DNA from: JAYTQG01 sp043746815
Lineage (GTDB): Bacteria > Actinomycetota > Thermoleophilia > Miltoncostaeales > Miltoncostaeaceae
Assembly (NCBI GenBank): GCA_043746815.1
Contig: JAYTQG010000010.1
Span: 1 to 13,360, forward strand
Direction: 5' to 3'
DNA length: 13,360 nucleotides
Every line of letters starts with the position of its first letter. Position 1 is the stretch's first letter. Position numbers and translations under genes: made by a program. The notes under the pieces were generated by a model, which was given only the letters and a program-made list of their open reading frames with translations, did not search any database and was not told where the DNA came from. Shown here in pieces: positions 6,686 to 13,360 of this stretch.

Positions 6686-8935
6686 GTGAGACGCCGTTGG
6701 CGACAGCGAATACGCAGTGCCTCTATCACCGGGTATTTCCTGCTGACGATTGTCGGCGTGATCATCTTCAATGGTTGGCAACCGCCTCCGGACGGCACCG
6801 AGGGAACGCCTCCCCCGTCGATCACGGTCGCTGGCATGCAGCTTCCCGCCCGGGTGATCGGAACCCATGTTGCGGCTGCCGAAGGACCGAACTTCGTGCC
6901 GCGTTTCTGGGCGGGGGTCAACATCGGCTCGACTGTCCCGGGAACCCAACCCGGCGAGGTCGCAGCCGACCGCGATACCTACGACCGTTGGTTCAGTGGC
7001 ATCGCCGCCCTTGGCGCGAACGTCGTCCGGATTTACACGATCTTGAAGCCTGAGTTCTACGACGCCGTTCGTGCACACAACCTGGCCCATCCGGAGAAGC
7101 CCATCTATGTGATCCAGGGGATTTGGATTCCGGAGGACCGCTGGTACGAAACCCAGGACGCCTACGACTCCCAGGTGATCGACCAGTTTCACAAGGAAAT
7201 TCGGGACGTCGTGAATGTGATCCATGGCGACGCAGAGATCGCACCCGTCCGCGGCCATGCATCGGGCACGTACGTCAGCGACATCTCGCGGTGGGTGCTT
7301 GCGTGGTCCGTCGGCGTCGAGTGGGATCCGTACGCCGTCCAGTCCACGGACCTCAAACACCCCGGAATGCGACCGTTTCGCGGTAAGTACATCCAGTCGA
7401 ATGGGCTGGCGACGCCAATGGAGAGCTGGATCGCCTCAATGCTGGACTACACGGCCAGCCGAGAGGCCGCGCGCGGATGGAGTCGCCCGATTTCGTTTAC
7501 CAATTGGGTCACGGTCGACCCGCTGCGCCACAAGGATGAGCCGCTGGATCAGGAGGACCTGGTCTCAGTCGATGCCGAGCACATCCATTCCACCGCGGCC
7601 TGGCCTGCGGGGATGTTCGTGGGCTACCACGCCTACCCGTACTACCCAGACTTCCTGCGCCTGCAGCGAAGCTACCAGTCGTATCGTCGCAAACGCGACG
7701 GCAAGCTCGATGCGTACGCCGGGTACATCCACGAACTTCGCGCGCACCACAAGGGCCGAGCAATCATGGTTACCGAATTTGGAGCCCCATCCAGCTTCGG
7801 AAGCGCCCACTTCGGTCCAAACGGTCGCGACCAGGGCGGTCACTCCGAGAAGGAAGCCGCACAGATCGACATTGATCTGATGCGCGATCTTCAGGACGAG
7901 GGCTTCGCGGGCGGGGTCTTGTTCGAGTGGATTGACGAATGGTTCAAGTTCACCTGGAACACCTTCGACTACGAGCTCCCCCACGACCGACGCGGGAAGT
8001 GGAGAAATCCGCTTACCAATGAAGAACACTTCGGCGTCATCGCCGCCGAGCCAGGTATCCAAGATCGGGTTGTGCTGGACGGTAACGACAGCGAATGGCA
8101 GGACAACGACAGCCGGGCTATCGGTCAGGCGGATCGCGGAATCGTCCGTGAGGTTCGCGCAACGCACGATGAGGGCTACCTCTACCTACGACTGCTGCTC
8201 AGCCGTCCGGGGCCGCTCCGCAAGCCGATCACGATTGGCCTCGACGTCCGCCCTGAGGGAAACCGGGGGCTTCCTGGGATGCCCGGCGTGGACCCTCAGG
8301 CGGACGTCGCGGTCACGCTCGGACCGGGCAAGAACGGTCCAATTGCCCGCATGATGCAGGCGGCATGGACGGACCCGATCCGTTTTCAGTTCGGCGTCGC
8401 CCGGACATACGTTCCGGTCCACTTGAACGACCTTCGTCCAAACAGTGGCGCATGGGTTCGCCCTCGCCAGATCCTCAACCGCCCGTACTACATTCCGTAT
8501 CGGAACCTCACGCATCCGGTTGAGGTCATCGACATCTCGCAGCTGCCCTGGGGCAGTGGAGATGCGCGGAGTACGTCCTTCGACGATCGCAACATGGTCG
8601 ACGCAAGCGGGAGGGTGATCGAACTTCGACTGCCGTGGAGCATGATGGGCTTCGCCGACCCTTCAACCCATCAGGTCGTCGTTCCCCGCTTTGACGGTGA
8701 GATCGAAACCGAGACAACGGACAGGATCGGAATCGCCGTCGCGAGTGGGTCAGCGCAACTCCTCACGACCGATGGATACACCTGGTCAGGGTGGGAGGAT
8801 GTGAAGTGGCACGAGCGCCGCAAGAACGGGTGGTCCATCTTCGTGAAGGCGTTTCCGACCTTCACCAAGGCGATCACGCCTACCAAGCGCCAACCCGACG
8901 CGGTCACCAAGATCGGCAAACGTACCGCACCGTAA
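6686..8935 (+). CDS. Membrane-anchored glycoside hydrolase (clan GH-A-like) with CBM9/DOMON-like domain
   Basis: This 749-residue protein has a basic N-terminus and one membrane segment (about 14-28), giving a type II anchor with the rest outside the cell. A proline-rich linker leads to a TIM-barrel-type domain (about 72-455) opening with FWAGVNIGSTVPGTQPGE and ANVVRIYTI. Two glutamates stand where clan GH-A enzymes carry acid/base and nucleophile: E212 in SVGVEWDP and E364 in MVTEFGAPSS. The stretch after about 460 (LDGNDSEW, then VRATHDEGYLYLRL, ending TWSGWEDVKWHERRKNGW) resembles the CBM9/DOMON-like sugar-binding fold. The GTG at 6686 is the first start after an in-frame stop; its ribosome binding site is weak (AGGCG). 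It is divergent from the deacetylase gene and convergent with the glycosyltransferase gene, which suggests it trims or releases the same polymer. Bond specificity cannot be read from sequence. Confidence 0.85.
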   Translation: MRRRWRQRIRSASITGYFLLTIVGVIIFNGWQPPPDGTEGTPPPSITVAGMQLPARVIGTHVAAAEGPNFVPRFWAGVNIGSTVPGTQPGEVAADRDTYDRWFSGIAALGANVVRIYTILKPEFYDAVRAHNLAHPEKPIYVIQGIWIPEDRWYETQDAYDSQVIDQFHKEIRDVVNVIHGDAEIAPVRGHASGTYVSDISRWVLAWSVGVEWDPYAVQSTDLKHPGMRPFRGKYIQSNGLATPMESWIASMLDYTASREAARGWSRPISFTNWVTVDPLRHKDEPLDQEDLVSVDAEHIHSTAAWPAGMFVGYHAYPYYPDFLRLQRSYQSYRRKRDGKLDAYAGYIHELRAHHKGRAIMVTEFGAPSSFGSAHFGPNGRDQGGHSEKEAAQIDIDLMRDLQDEGFAGGVLFEWIDEWFKFTWNTFDYELPHDRRGKWRNPLTNEEHFGVIAAEPGIQDRVVLDGNDSEWQDNDSRAIGQADRGIVREVRATHDEGYLYLRLLLSRPGPLRKPITIGLDVRPEGNRGLPGMPGVDPQADVAVTLGPGKNGPIARMMQAAWTDPIRFQFGVARTYVPVHLNDLRPNSGAWVRPRQILNRPYYIPYRNLTHPVEVIDISQLPWGSGDARSTSFDDRNMVDASGRVIELRLPWSMMGFADPSTHQVVVPRFDGEIETETTDRIGIAVASGSAQLLTTDGYTWSGWEDVKWHERRKNGWSIFVKAFPTFTKAITPTKRQPDAVTKIGKRTAP

Positions 8936-9138
8936 CTTCGAGTAACGACTGCTCTGAGGCGCTTGACACACCGGATGGGCTCCTCCGCCGACCCAGTCGC
9001 TAACCGCGCCGACTCGATACGTCGTACCCGCCCGCCTCGACACGCTGATTCATCACGCGGCCAAGTCCCTGACACCATCGTGACTGACGTGCCGTTCGAC
9101 GGTCCGCCCGGCCGCCCGGAGTGATCCCGCAGGTCGGC
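8936..9138. other. Convergent intergenic gap, no gene seen
   Basis: These 203 bases lie between the ends of the glycoside hydrolase gene (plus) and the glycosyltransferase gene (minus). Both transcripts should terminate here, but I see no strong stem-loop with a U-run, only short GC-rich pairings such as CCGT-TCG-ACGG around 9092-9102. No coding region or RNA gene is supported. Confidence 0.5.
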
Positions 9139-10710
9139 CTATCGGGTAGCAGCCCGCTGAATGGATTGCGTTCCGGGAATCGTCACGCCGCCAGCAAACG
9201 CCTCTTCTTCAAGTGCGGCGGCAATTTCCAGGGCTGCCCGAGCCGCACCAGCGCCAGCCAGCGACCGCGCCGGACCGAGGCGTCGCCCTGCGGCAGCTGC
9301 GCCTGCGGCGGTCGCGAGACCGGCCCGCTCCATCGTTCCCCATGAGTGGGTCCCCTTCATCCACTGAACCCCACCCTTCAGCCGCCACCAGAGGGTCATC
9401 CAGCGGTAGGAGACCATCTCGATCAGCGACTCGGCACCAAGGCGCAGCATTTGTCCAAGCCGCGGGATGCGGCGGAAGTAGAGGCCATCGATCATGAGGG
9501 CACCGAATGACTGGACGAGCCCGAGAAGGATTGAACCGACCGTCAACAGGATGAGCATGGGTGTGTTGATGTAGTCGATCAGCCAGAGGAAGACCGCGAT
9601 GATCGACGCGACCAGCTCGACGCCAGGGCCGAGGCACTCGAACAGCAGATAGAACATCAGGCCAAACATGCCAACGATCCCGTACTTCGGGCGGGCCATC
9701 ATCTTGCGGTGGCGCCAGAGGAACTCGCAGAGGCCCTGGTGCCAACGCGCACGCTGGCGGCTGAGAACCTTCGTGCTGGGTGGGCATTCGGTCCAACAAA
9801 CGGCGTCCGGAACAAAGGCAATCTCGTAGTCGAGGCCCTGCTCTTTCATGTGACGCTGCATCCGCACGGAGAGCTCCGCGTCCTCACCGATCGTGTTCGT
9901 GTCGTAACCGTCCACCTCCAACATTTCCTTGCGGCGAAACAGCCCGAACGCACCAGAGATGATCACTGAGGCATTCATTCGCCCGAAGGGCAACCGCGCC
10001 AGCATGAACGAACGTAGGTACTCGAGCACCTGGTAGCGAGGGACCCGCTCCTTCGGAAGGTTCACATGTGTTGGCTCGCCGCCATCGAAGGTAATGCCGT
10101 TCGCGATGCGGATACTGCCGCCGCCCGCGATCGTTGACCCGGGGTTCATCGCAAAGGGTTCGACGATCCGAAGGAGCGCATCAGACTCGATCAGCGAGTC
10201 TGCATCAACCACGCAGATCAGCTCCATCATGGTGTGGTTGACACCCACATTGATGGCATCGGACTTCCCGCCATTCTCCTTGTCGATGACGAGCAGATTC
10301 GGCATCACGCGGGAGCGGTAGATCGCCTTGACGGGTTTCGTTGCAAGCGGCAAATCGTGGCTGGGTGGCACCTCCACCAGGTCAAAACCGGTGTGCAGTG
10401 CCTGAATCGTTCCGTCTTTGGAACCGTCGTTAACGACGACCACTTCGAAGTTTGGGTAGCGCAGCCGCAGAAACGACTCGACGCAGGCGCAAATCGTCGC
10501 CTCTTCGTTGTGAGCCGGGACGATGATCCCGACGCCCGGCGCGAGCGGTGAGTTTTCCAGCACGCTGCCAACGTCAACGCGCAGCGCGCTATTTCGGGCC
10601 CAACCGGCCCAGGCGGCGACGATCACCAGGAACATCGTGATCACCGCGAGCAGGCCGTAGTACGCGGCGAAGACGTTGAGGACCCAGCCGAGGATGTCCC
10701 ACCAGTTCAC
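9139..10710 (-). CDS. Processive-type family 2 glycosyltransferase, membrane polysaccharide synthase
   Basis: This 523-residue protein is built like BcsA, PgaC, NodC and hyaluronan synthases: an N-terminal membrane segment (about 8-37), a cytosolic GT2 domain (about 58-325) and several C-terminal membrane helices (about 343-377, 383-408 and an amphipathic segment near 425-445). The catalytic motifs are complete: IIVPAHNEE, VVNDGSKDGT (D95), ENGGKSDAINVG, VVDADSLI (DxD at 169-171), GEDAEL (275-277) and the processivity motif QRARW (319-323). It should polymerise a nucleotide-sugar and extrude the chain. A tail of about 65 residues, rich in Ala and Gly, follows the synthase core; no PilZ domain is visible. 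The GTG start overlaps the stop of the HEAT-repeat gene (GTGA), with GGAGG 10 bases upstream. The sugar (glucose, GlcNAc or other) is not determined. Confidence 0.93.
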   Translation of the reverse strand: MNWWDILGWVLNVFAAYYGLLAVITMFLVIVAAWAGWARNSALRVDVGSVLENSPLAPGVGIIVPAHNEEATICACVESFLRLRYPNFEVVVVNDGSKDGTIQALHTGFDLVEVPPSHDLPLATKPVKAIYRSRVMPNLLVIDKENGGKSDAINVGVNHTMMELICVVDADSLIESDALLRIVEPFAMNPGSTIAGGGSIRIANGITFDGGEPTHVNLPKERVPRYQVLEYLRSFMLARLPFGRMNASVIISGAFGLFRRKEMLEVDGYDTNTIGEDAELSVRMQRHMKEQGLDYEIAFVPDAVCWTECPPSTKVLSRQRARWHQGLCEFLWRHRKMMARPKYGIVGMFGLMFYLLFECLGPGVELVASIIAVFLWLIDYINTPMLILLTVGSILLGLVQSFGALMIDGLYFRRIPRLGQMLRLGAESLIEMVSYRWMTLWWRLKGGVQWMKGTHSWGTMERAGLATAAGAAAAGRRLGPARSLAGAGAARAALEIAAALEEEAFAGGVTIPGTQSIQRAATR

Positions 10711-11909
10711 GCGGTGACCGCCTCCAGGGACTGGGCCTCTGGCTCAGTTTCCTGCCGGGCATTCCAGTGCGCTTCGGGCGCTCTCAGCGACAGTTCGGCG
10801 ATCAGGAACGCACGGGCGCGCTCCCACACCTCGTCGCTGGACGAGATCTCAGGTGACGAGCCATCGGTGGCCATTGTTGAGCTACTGAGGAGAGCGGGTG
10901 AGCGCTCCCAAAGGTCGCCAGCCTCGGTTGGGGAACTGATTGTTCGGCGCAGCATCGAGAGGTCACTGAGCAGGCTGCGGGCCTTGCCGGAGATGCCGGG
11001 CACCCGGCCAGCCGTCCCCACCGCGTCGCGGACACTGGCGAGGCCTTCGCGAAGCAGGTTTGCCTCCTCCGGTGCGGCAAGTTCGGCGGCAGGACTGAGA
11101 AAGCGCCGGACCATTGCCAAGCCGGTCGGGAGGTCACAGATCGCTCGTGCCGCGTTTTGGGCCACCGCGGCCGACGAGTCGGCAAGCATGGGGAATAGGA
11201 GGACACCGGCCTGATCGCCGAGCGCAGCACCCGCAAGGAGGGTGGCGCCTGAACGAATCTCTGGCGAGGGGTCGCCAAGCAGGCGCGGACAGACCTGCGG
11301 AGGGAGTTGTCCACCACGCACAACACAGCCGAGGAGTGCCCGCGTGATTGAAAGACGCATGGCGACATCACGTTCCATCGTCAGCATGACGACAAGGGCT
11401 TTGATGGACGGCTCCCCTCCCCGCTCGCCGAGGGTCGCCACCGCCACCCGCTTTGCGTTCGGACCGAGTTCGCCGCCCATCAGCAAGGCGGCGAGATTCC
11501 CTTCATCGACAGGGATTGACTGCGCCAGGGCAGCAGCGGCCGCGAAGGCCGGAAGGCGTCCTTCATCGACCGCATGGAGAACCAGGCGCGCCGTGGCGGG
11601 TGCCGCAAGCTCGGAGATCCCCATCGCGGCGGCGATTGCCGTGCGTTCATCGATCCGGGACTGGATCAGCACTTGGGAGTACGCCTCACGGCGCTGGCTG
11701 GGGCGCAGTTCGTCGCTGTCGCCGACGGCAGTTACACGTCGAAACCAGAAGCGCGAGCCATTCAAACGGCGCATGACTGCCCGCTCGCTGGGCAGACGTT
11801 TGCGGCGCTTCGGGCTCCGCAGATAGCTTCCGATGAGGACCGCAATTTCGACAGCGACCATCACGGCAAGCGTGCCGACGATGACCATCACGAATTGCAG
11901 GCGGTCCAT
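10707..11909 (-). CDS. Membrane-anchored HEAT-repeat protein
   Basis: This 400-residue protein has one N-terminal membrane segment (about 5-29: FVMVIVGTLAVMVAVEIAVLIG) followed by the basic stretch RSPKRRKRLPSER, so the remainder is probably cytosolic. Residues about 80-290 consist of alpha-helical repeats of the HEAT/PBS-lyase type, with recurring Ala-rich helix pairs such as ARLVLHAVDEGRLPAFAAAAAL, KRVAVATLGERGGEPSIKALV, PEIRSGATLLAGAALG and AAVAQNAARAICDL. The C-terminal 100 residues are polar and less regular. I chose the ATG at 11909 because GAGGG lies 6 bases upstream; an ATG at 11930 adds 7 residues without a good site. Its stop overlaps the GTG of the glycosyltransferase, so the two are co-translated and probably form a complex, with the repeats as an assembly or regulatory platform. 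That role is inferred from context. Confidence 0.85.
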   Translation of the reverse strand: MDRLQFVMVIVGTLAVMVAVEIAVLIGSYLRSPKRRKRLPSERAVMRRLNGSRFWFRRVTAVGDSDELRPSQRREAYSQVLIQSRIDERTAIAAAMGISELAAPATARLVLHAVDEGRLPAFAAAAALAQSIPVDEGNLAALLMGGELGPNAKRVAVATLGERGGEPSIKALVVMLTMERDVAMRLSITRALLGCVVRGGQLPPQVCPRLLGDPSPEIRSGATLLAGAALGDQAGVLLFPMLADSSAAVAQNAARAICDLPTGLAMVRRFLSPAAELAAPEEANLLREGLASVRDAVGTAGRVPGISGKARSLLSDLSMLRRTISSPTEAGDLWERSPALLSSSTMATDGSSPEISSSDEVWERARAFLIAELSLRAPEAHWNARQETEPEAQSLEAVTA

Positions 11910-12025
11910 GCGCAGCCCTCGATCCCGCATCCGGGCGGGGTCGTACTCGGTCGCAGCGGGAGTGCTGCGTCCACGTCACTATCGGCCGCTCATGGGGAGT
12001 TTCTTACGCCTGGGCGCCAGCATCG

Positions 12026-12046
12026 GGTCGCCGGATCTAGGCGACC
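12026..12046. repeat. 7-bp stem-loop
   Basis: GGTCGCC at 12026-12032 and GGCGACC at 12040-12046 form a perfect 7-bp stem around a 7-base loop. No U-run follows on either strand, so it may be an operator or a structured leader rather than a terminator. Confidence 0.35.
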
Positions 12047-12146
12047 GGCGCGCTCCCAACCCCCCGCCTGCACGTGGCCTGGTAGGGCAGTCCTACAACC
12101 GGGCTCCTCGAAATGCGGCCCGCCCCATCATGTTCTCCCGTATGTC

Positions 12147-12177
12147 GGTCCGAAGGCGCTTTTCGATGTATCGGACC
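12147..12177. repeat. 7-bp inverted repeat after the malic-enzyme-like gene
   Basis: GGTCCGA at 12147-12153 and TCGGACC at 12171-12177 are exact inverted copies separated by 17 bases, starting 30 bases after the stop at 12207. On the minus-strand transcript this could be a weak terminator stem, but there is no U-run. Confidence 0.3.
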
Positions 12178-12206
12178 ACCCGCTCGGGCCTTTTGAACGG
12201 GTCGGG

Positions 12207-13094
12207 TTAGCTGAGGCGAGCCACCCCGTCTGCCCGGGCAGCGGCCGCCACCCCGGCTGCAAGTGACGCCGCGCCAGCGCTGTCGAGGGGCGCAATCGAT
12301 GCCGCCGCGGCGTGGGCGAGCATGGCGTCACTTGCGCTCCGCGCCCGCGTGTCGAGGGCGCCGCGCCAGAATCCAGCGAGCGCGGCGAGCGAAACCTCGG
12401 CGTCGGTGGTCACGGGAATTTCAACCAACGCCCGAAGGTGTTCGGCGAGCGTCGCGGCACGCTCCGTCGTCATGCCGGTGAGGTGGATCCCGGCAAAGAC
12501 GGACGACACACGGTGGATATGTGTTGCCGCGGCTCCAAGGTCACGCTCGTCAATTGGCAGCGGGACGCCGTCCACCCCGCCAACCTGTCGAAGCACTGCG
12601 CAGAGCGCCTCGCACGCTGGCAAAGCGGCAAGCGGTCCAAGGTCTCCCTCGCCGGCGACGTCCGACCCGTCGCTCGTGACCATCACGCTATTGCCTTTGA
12701 CGGTGTAGTCCCAAGCCTGATCGAAGTCCTCATGAATTGCCATGCACACCCGAGCGACTCCAGGTGTGTAGGCCATTGCCAGGTCGTCGCGGCTCGAAAC
12801 GCCCGCTCGGTTGCGCATCGTCATGGTGCCACCCTCGCGGGCCTGAAGTGCCGCCGAGCTGGCACCCGCGAGCGTCACCGTCGCGTGTCCGCGGATGGCC
12901 GCAACGATCGACGCAGCGGCCTGGTCGTCCGCGTGGACGTCAATCTCACGGGTGACCGACTCTCGGCCCGCGGAGACCGTGCGCACACCGACAACTTCTC
13001 CGCCCGCGGTCCCAATGCTCGTAAGCACCTCTGCGAATACGCCCGCGTCTGGGGGCGAGTCGACACGCAAGACGATCGTTTGGGCGCTGAACAC
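12207..13094 (-). CDS. Degenerate malic-enzyme-like protein: ACT domain plus eroded malic N-domain
   Basis: Residues about 5-75 of this 295-residue protein form an ACT-like domain (IVLRVDSPPDAGVFAEVLTS). The malic enzyme N-domain follows, beginning REGGTMTMRNRAGVSSRDDL and AYTPGVARVCMAIHED (108-123), closely like ACT-containing NAD-malic enzymes. The catalytic tyrosine (Y109) remains, but the site 'PVMEGKA' reads PACEALC (159-165), losing the catalytic lysine. 'INLEDISAPRC' reads IHLTGMTTERA, losing the metal-binding Glu-Asp pair, and 'VFHDDQHGTA' reads VTTDAEVSLA. The NAD-binding domain of about 200 residues is absent, yet the tail AAGVAAAARADGVARLS resembles the C-terminus of full-length malic enzymes. 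The frame is intact, so this looks like a maintained pseudoenzyme, perhaps a ligand-sensing protein through its ACT domain. The GTG start has GAGGT 7 bases upstream. An ancient pseudogene remnant is the alternative. Confidence 0.82.
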   Translation of the reverse strand: MFSAQTIVLRVDSPPDAGVFAEVLTSIGTAGGEVVGVRTVSAGRESVTREIDVHADDQAAASIVAAIRGHATVTLAGASSAALQAREGGTMTMRNRAGVSSRDDLAMAYTPGVARVCMAIHEDFDQAWDYTVKGNSVMVTSDGSDVAGEGDLGPLAALPACEALCAVLRQVGGVDGVPLPIDERDLGAAATHIHRVSSVFAGIHLTGMTTERAATLAEHLRALVEIPVTTDAEVSLAALAGFWRGALDTRARSASDAMLAHAAAASIAPLDSAGAASLAAGVAAAARADGVARLS

Positions 13095-13131
13095 GCGGGT
13101 TACCTCGTGGGTCGGCTGACGGCGAGCCGGG

Positions 13132-13137
13132 ATACTA
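13132..13137 (-). promoter_or_regulatory. Possible -10 box for the malic-enzyme-like gene
   Basis: TAGTAT on the minus strand lies 38 bases before the GTG at 13094, in the 69-base gap after the sorting-signal gene. It matches four of six positions of the TATAAT consensus. No good -35 box is seen, so this is a weak suggestion. Confidence 0.25.
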
Positions 13138-13163
13138 CCCGCGAGGTCCCGAGTTGCGGACGC

Positions 13164-13360
13164 CTACCCGCGGGTCTGGCGGCGTGAGATGGCGCTCGCC
13201 ATCCCGCCCAGGCCGAGCAGCAGCGCCAACGCCCCGAGTGTCACGATTACGAGCGGCAGGCCCGATGCTGGAGGGCCGGTTGCGGGAATTGGAACGATTG
13301 AGCCGGGGGCTGGAATCTCTTTGGCGCCCTGCGAACCACGCTGGCCTGGTGGAGGCGGCG
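13164..13360 (-). CDS. C-terminus of a secreted protein with a sorting-signal-like tail (cut by window edge)
   Basis: The minus strand has an open frame of 64 codons from the right edge to a TAG at 13164-13166. It encodes a proline-rich linker (PPPPGQRGSQGAKEIPAPGS), then IVPIPATGPPASG, a hydrophobic segment of about 20 residues (LPLVIVTLGALALLLGLGG) and a short basic tail (RRQTRG). The order IPATG, hydrophobic span, positive tail is that of a cell-wall sorting signal (LPxTG type, with Ile for Leu), recognised by sortase in Gram-positive bacteria. A plain C-terminal membrane anchor is the alternative. The start and main domain lie outside the window, so the function is unknown. The gap to the next gene on the same strand is 69 bases. 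Confidence 0.72.
   Translation of the reverse strand, partial: PPPPGQRGSQGAKEIPAPGSIVPIPATGPPASGLPLVIVTLGALALLLGLGGMASAISRRQTRG

Larger units (their letters stand above)
11910..12206. other. Intergenic region upstream of the HEAT/glycosyltransferase pair
   Basis: These 297 bases hold no gene I can support. They contain the leader of the HEAT gene, with the word CTATCGGCCG at 11979-11988 (reading CGGCCGATAG toward the gene), and two stem-loops described separately. GATAGT on the minus strand (11978-11983 region) resembles a -10 box, but no matching -35 box was seen. Confidence 0.45.

Noticed and set aside
8936..9138. Bidirectional terminator between the convergent genes
   Set aside because: Only 4-bp stems with no U-run were found; not strong enough to annotate.
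9139..10710. Cellulose synthase BcsA
   Set aside because: The GT2 motifs fit, but no PilZ domain is visible and no BcsB, BcsC or other bcs gene is present, so the sugar cannot be claimed.
4170..11930. A true pel operon
   Set aside because: No PelF (GT4), PelG, PelE, PelB or PelC is seen and the synthase is GT2. Only the domain order of the deacetylase and the I-site protein are Pel-like.
11833..12210. 125-codon plus-strand open frame upstream of the HEAT gene
   Set aside because: It overlaps the HEAT N-terminus antisense, has no recognisable domain and no clear ribosome binding site; the composition is that of a chance frame.
12207..13094. Functional NAD-malic enzyme
   Set aside because: The catalytic lysine, the metal-binding Glu-Asp pair and the entire NAD-binding domain are missing, although the frame is intact.
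12312..13187. 291-codon plus-strand open frame opposite the malic-enzyme-like gene
   Set aside because: It is an Arg-rich antisense shadow typical of GC-rich genes. The minus strand carries the recognisable ACT and malic domains and a good ribosome binding site.

Overview
The window is compact, GC-rich bacterial DNA with frequent GTG and TTG starts, overlapping start/stop codons and short intergenic gaps. An IPATG-type cell-wall sorting signal at the right edge and an actinobacterial-looking complex I operon suggest a high-GC Gram-positive-type organism. Actinomycetota (perhaps the Thermoleophilia) seems most likely, with Chloroflexota as an alternative; this placement is inference. I saw no tRNA, rRNA, CRISPR array, insertion sequence or phage gene.

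Layout, left to right. (1) 1-1236, minus strand: the start of a complex I operon, nuoA-nuoB-nuoC, with nuoC cut by the window edge. (2) 1435-2988, minus: a GAF / degenerate GGDEF / eroded HD-GYP protein whose c-di-GMP inhibitory site is intact, so it is probably a c-di-GMP receptor rather than an enzyme. (3) 3089-4173, plus: a small TPR protein overlapping by one base a NodJ-type ABC-2 permease, with no ATPase gene in the window. (4) 4170-6530, minus: a large exported protein ending in a NodB-like (CE4) polysaccharide deacetylase domain and a beta-rich tail. (5) 6686-8935, plus, divergent from (4): a membrane-anchored clan GH-A-like glycoside hydrolase with a CBM9/DOMON-like C-terminal domain. 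(6) 9139-11909, minus: a membrane-anchored HEAT-repeat protein overlapping a processive-type family 2 glycosyltransferase. (7) 12207-13094, minus: an ACT plus malic-enzyme N-domain protein that has lost its catalytic residues and its NAD domain. (8) 13164-13360, minus: the C-terminus of a secreted protein with a sorting-signal-like tail.

Genes (4) to (6) look like one machine: a membrane glycosyltransferase with a HEAT accessory protein makes a polymer, an exported deacetylase modifies it, and an anchored hydrolase trims it. This is the division of labour of synthase-dependent exopolysaccharide systems such as Pel, PNAG/Ica and alginate, but the gene set matches none I recognise. A 10-bp word, CTATCGGCCG, occurs upstream of both the deacetylase gene and the HEAT/glycosyltransferase pair, which hints at shared control. 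The PelD-like degenerate GGDEF protein 1.2 kb from the deacetylase gene could be a c-di-GMP input, though no direct link can be seen.
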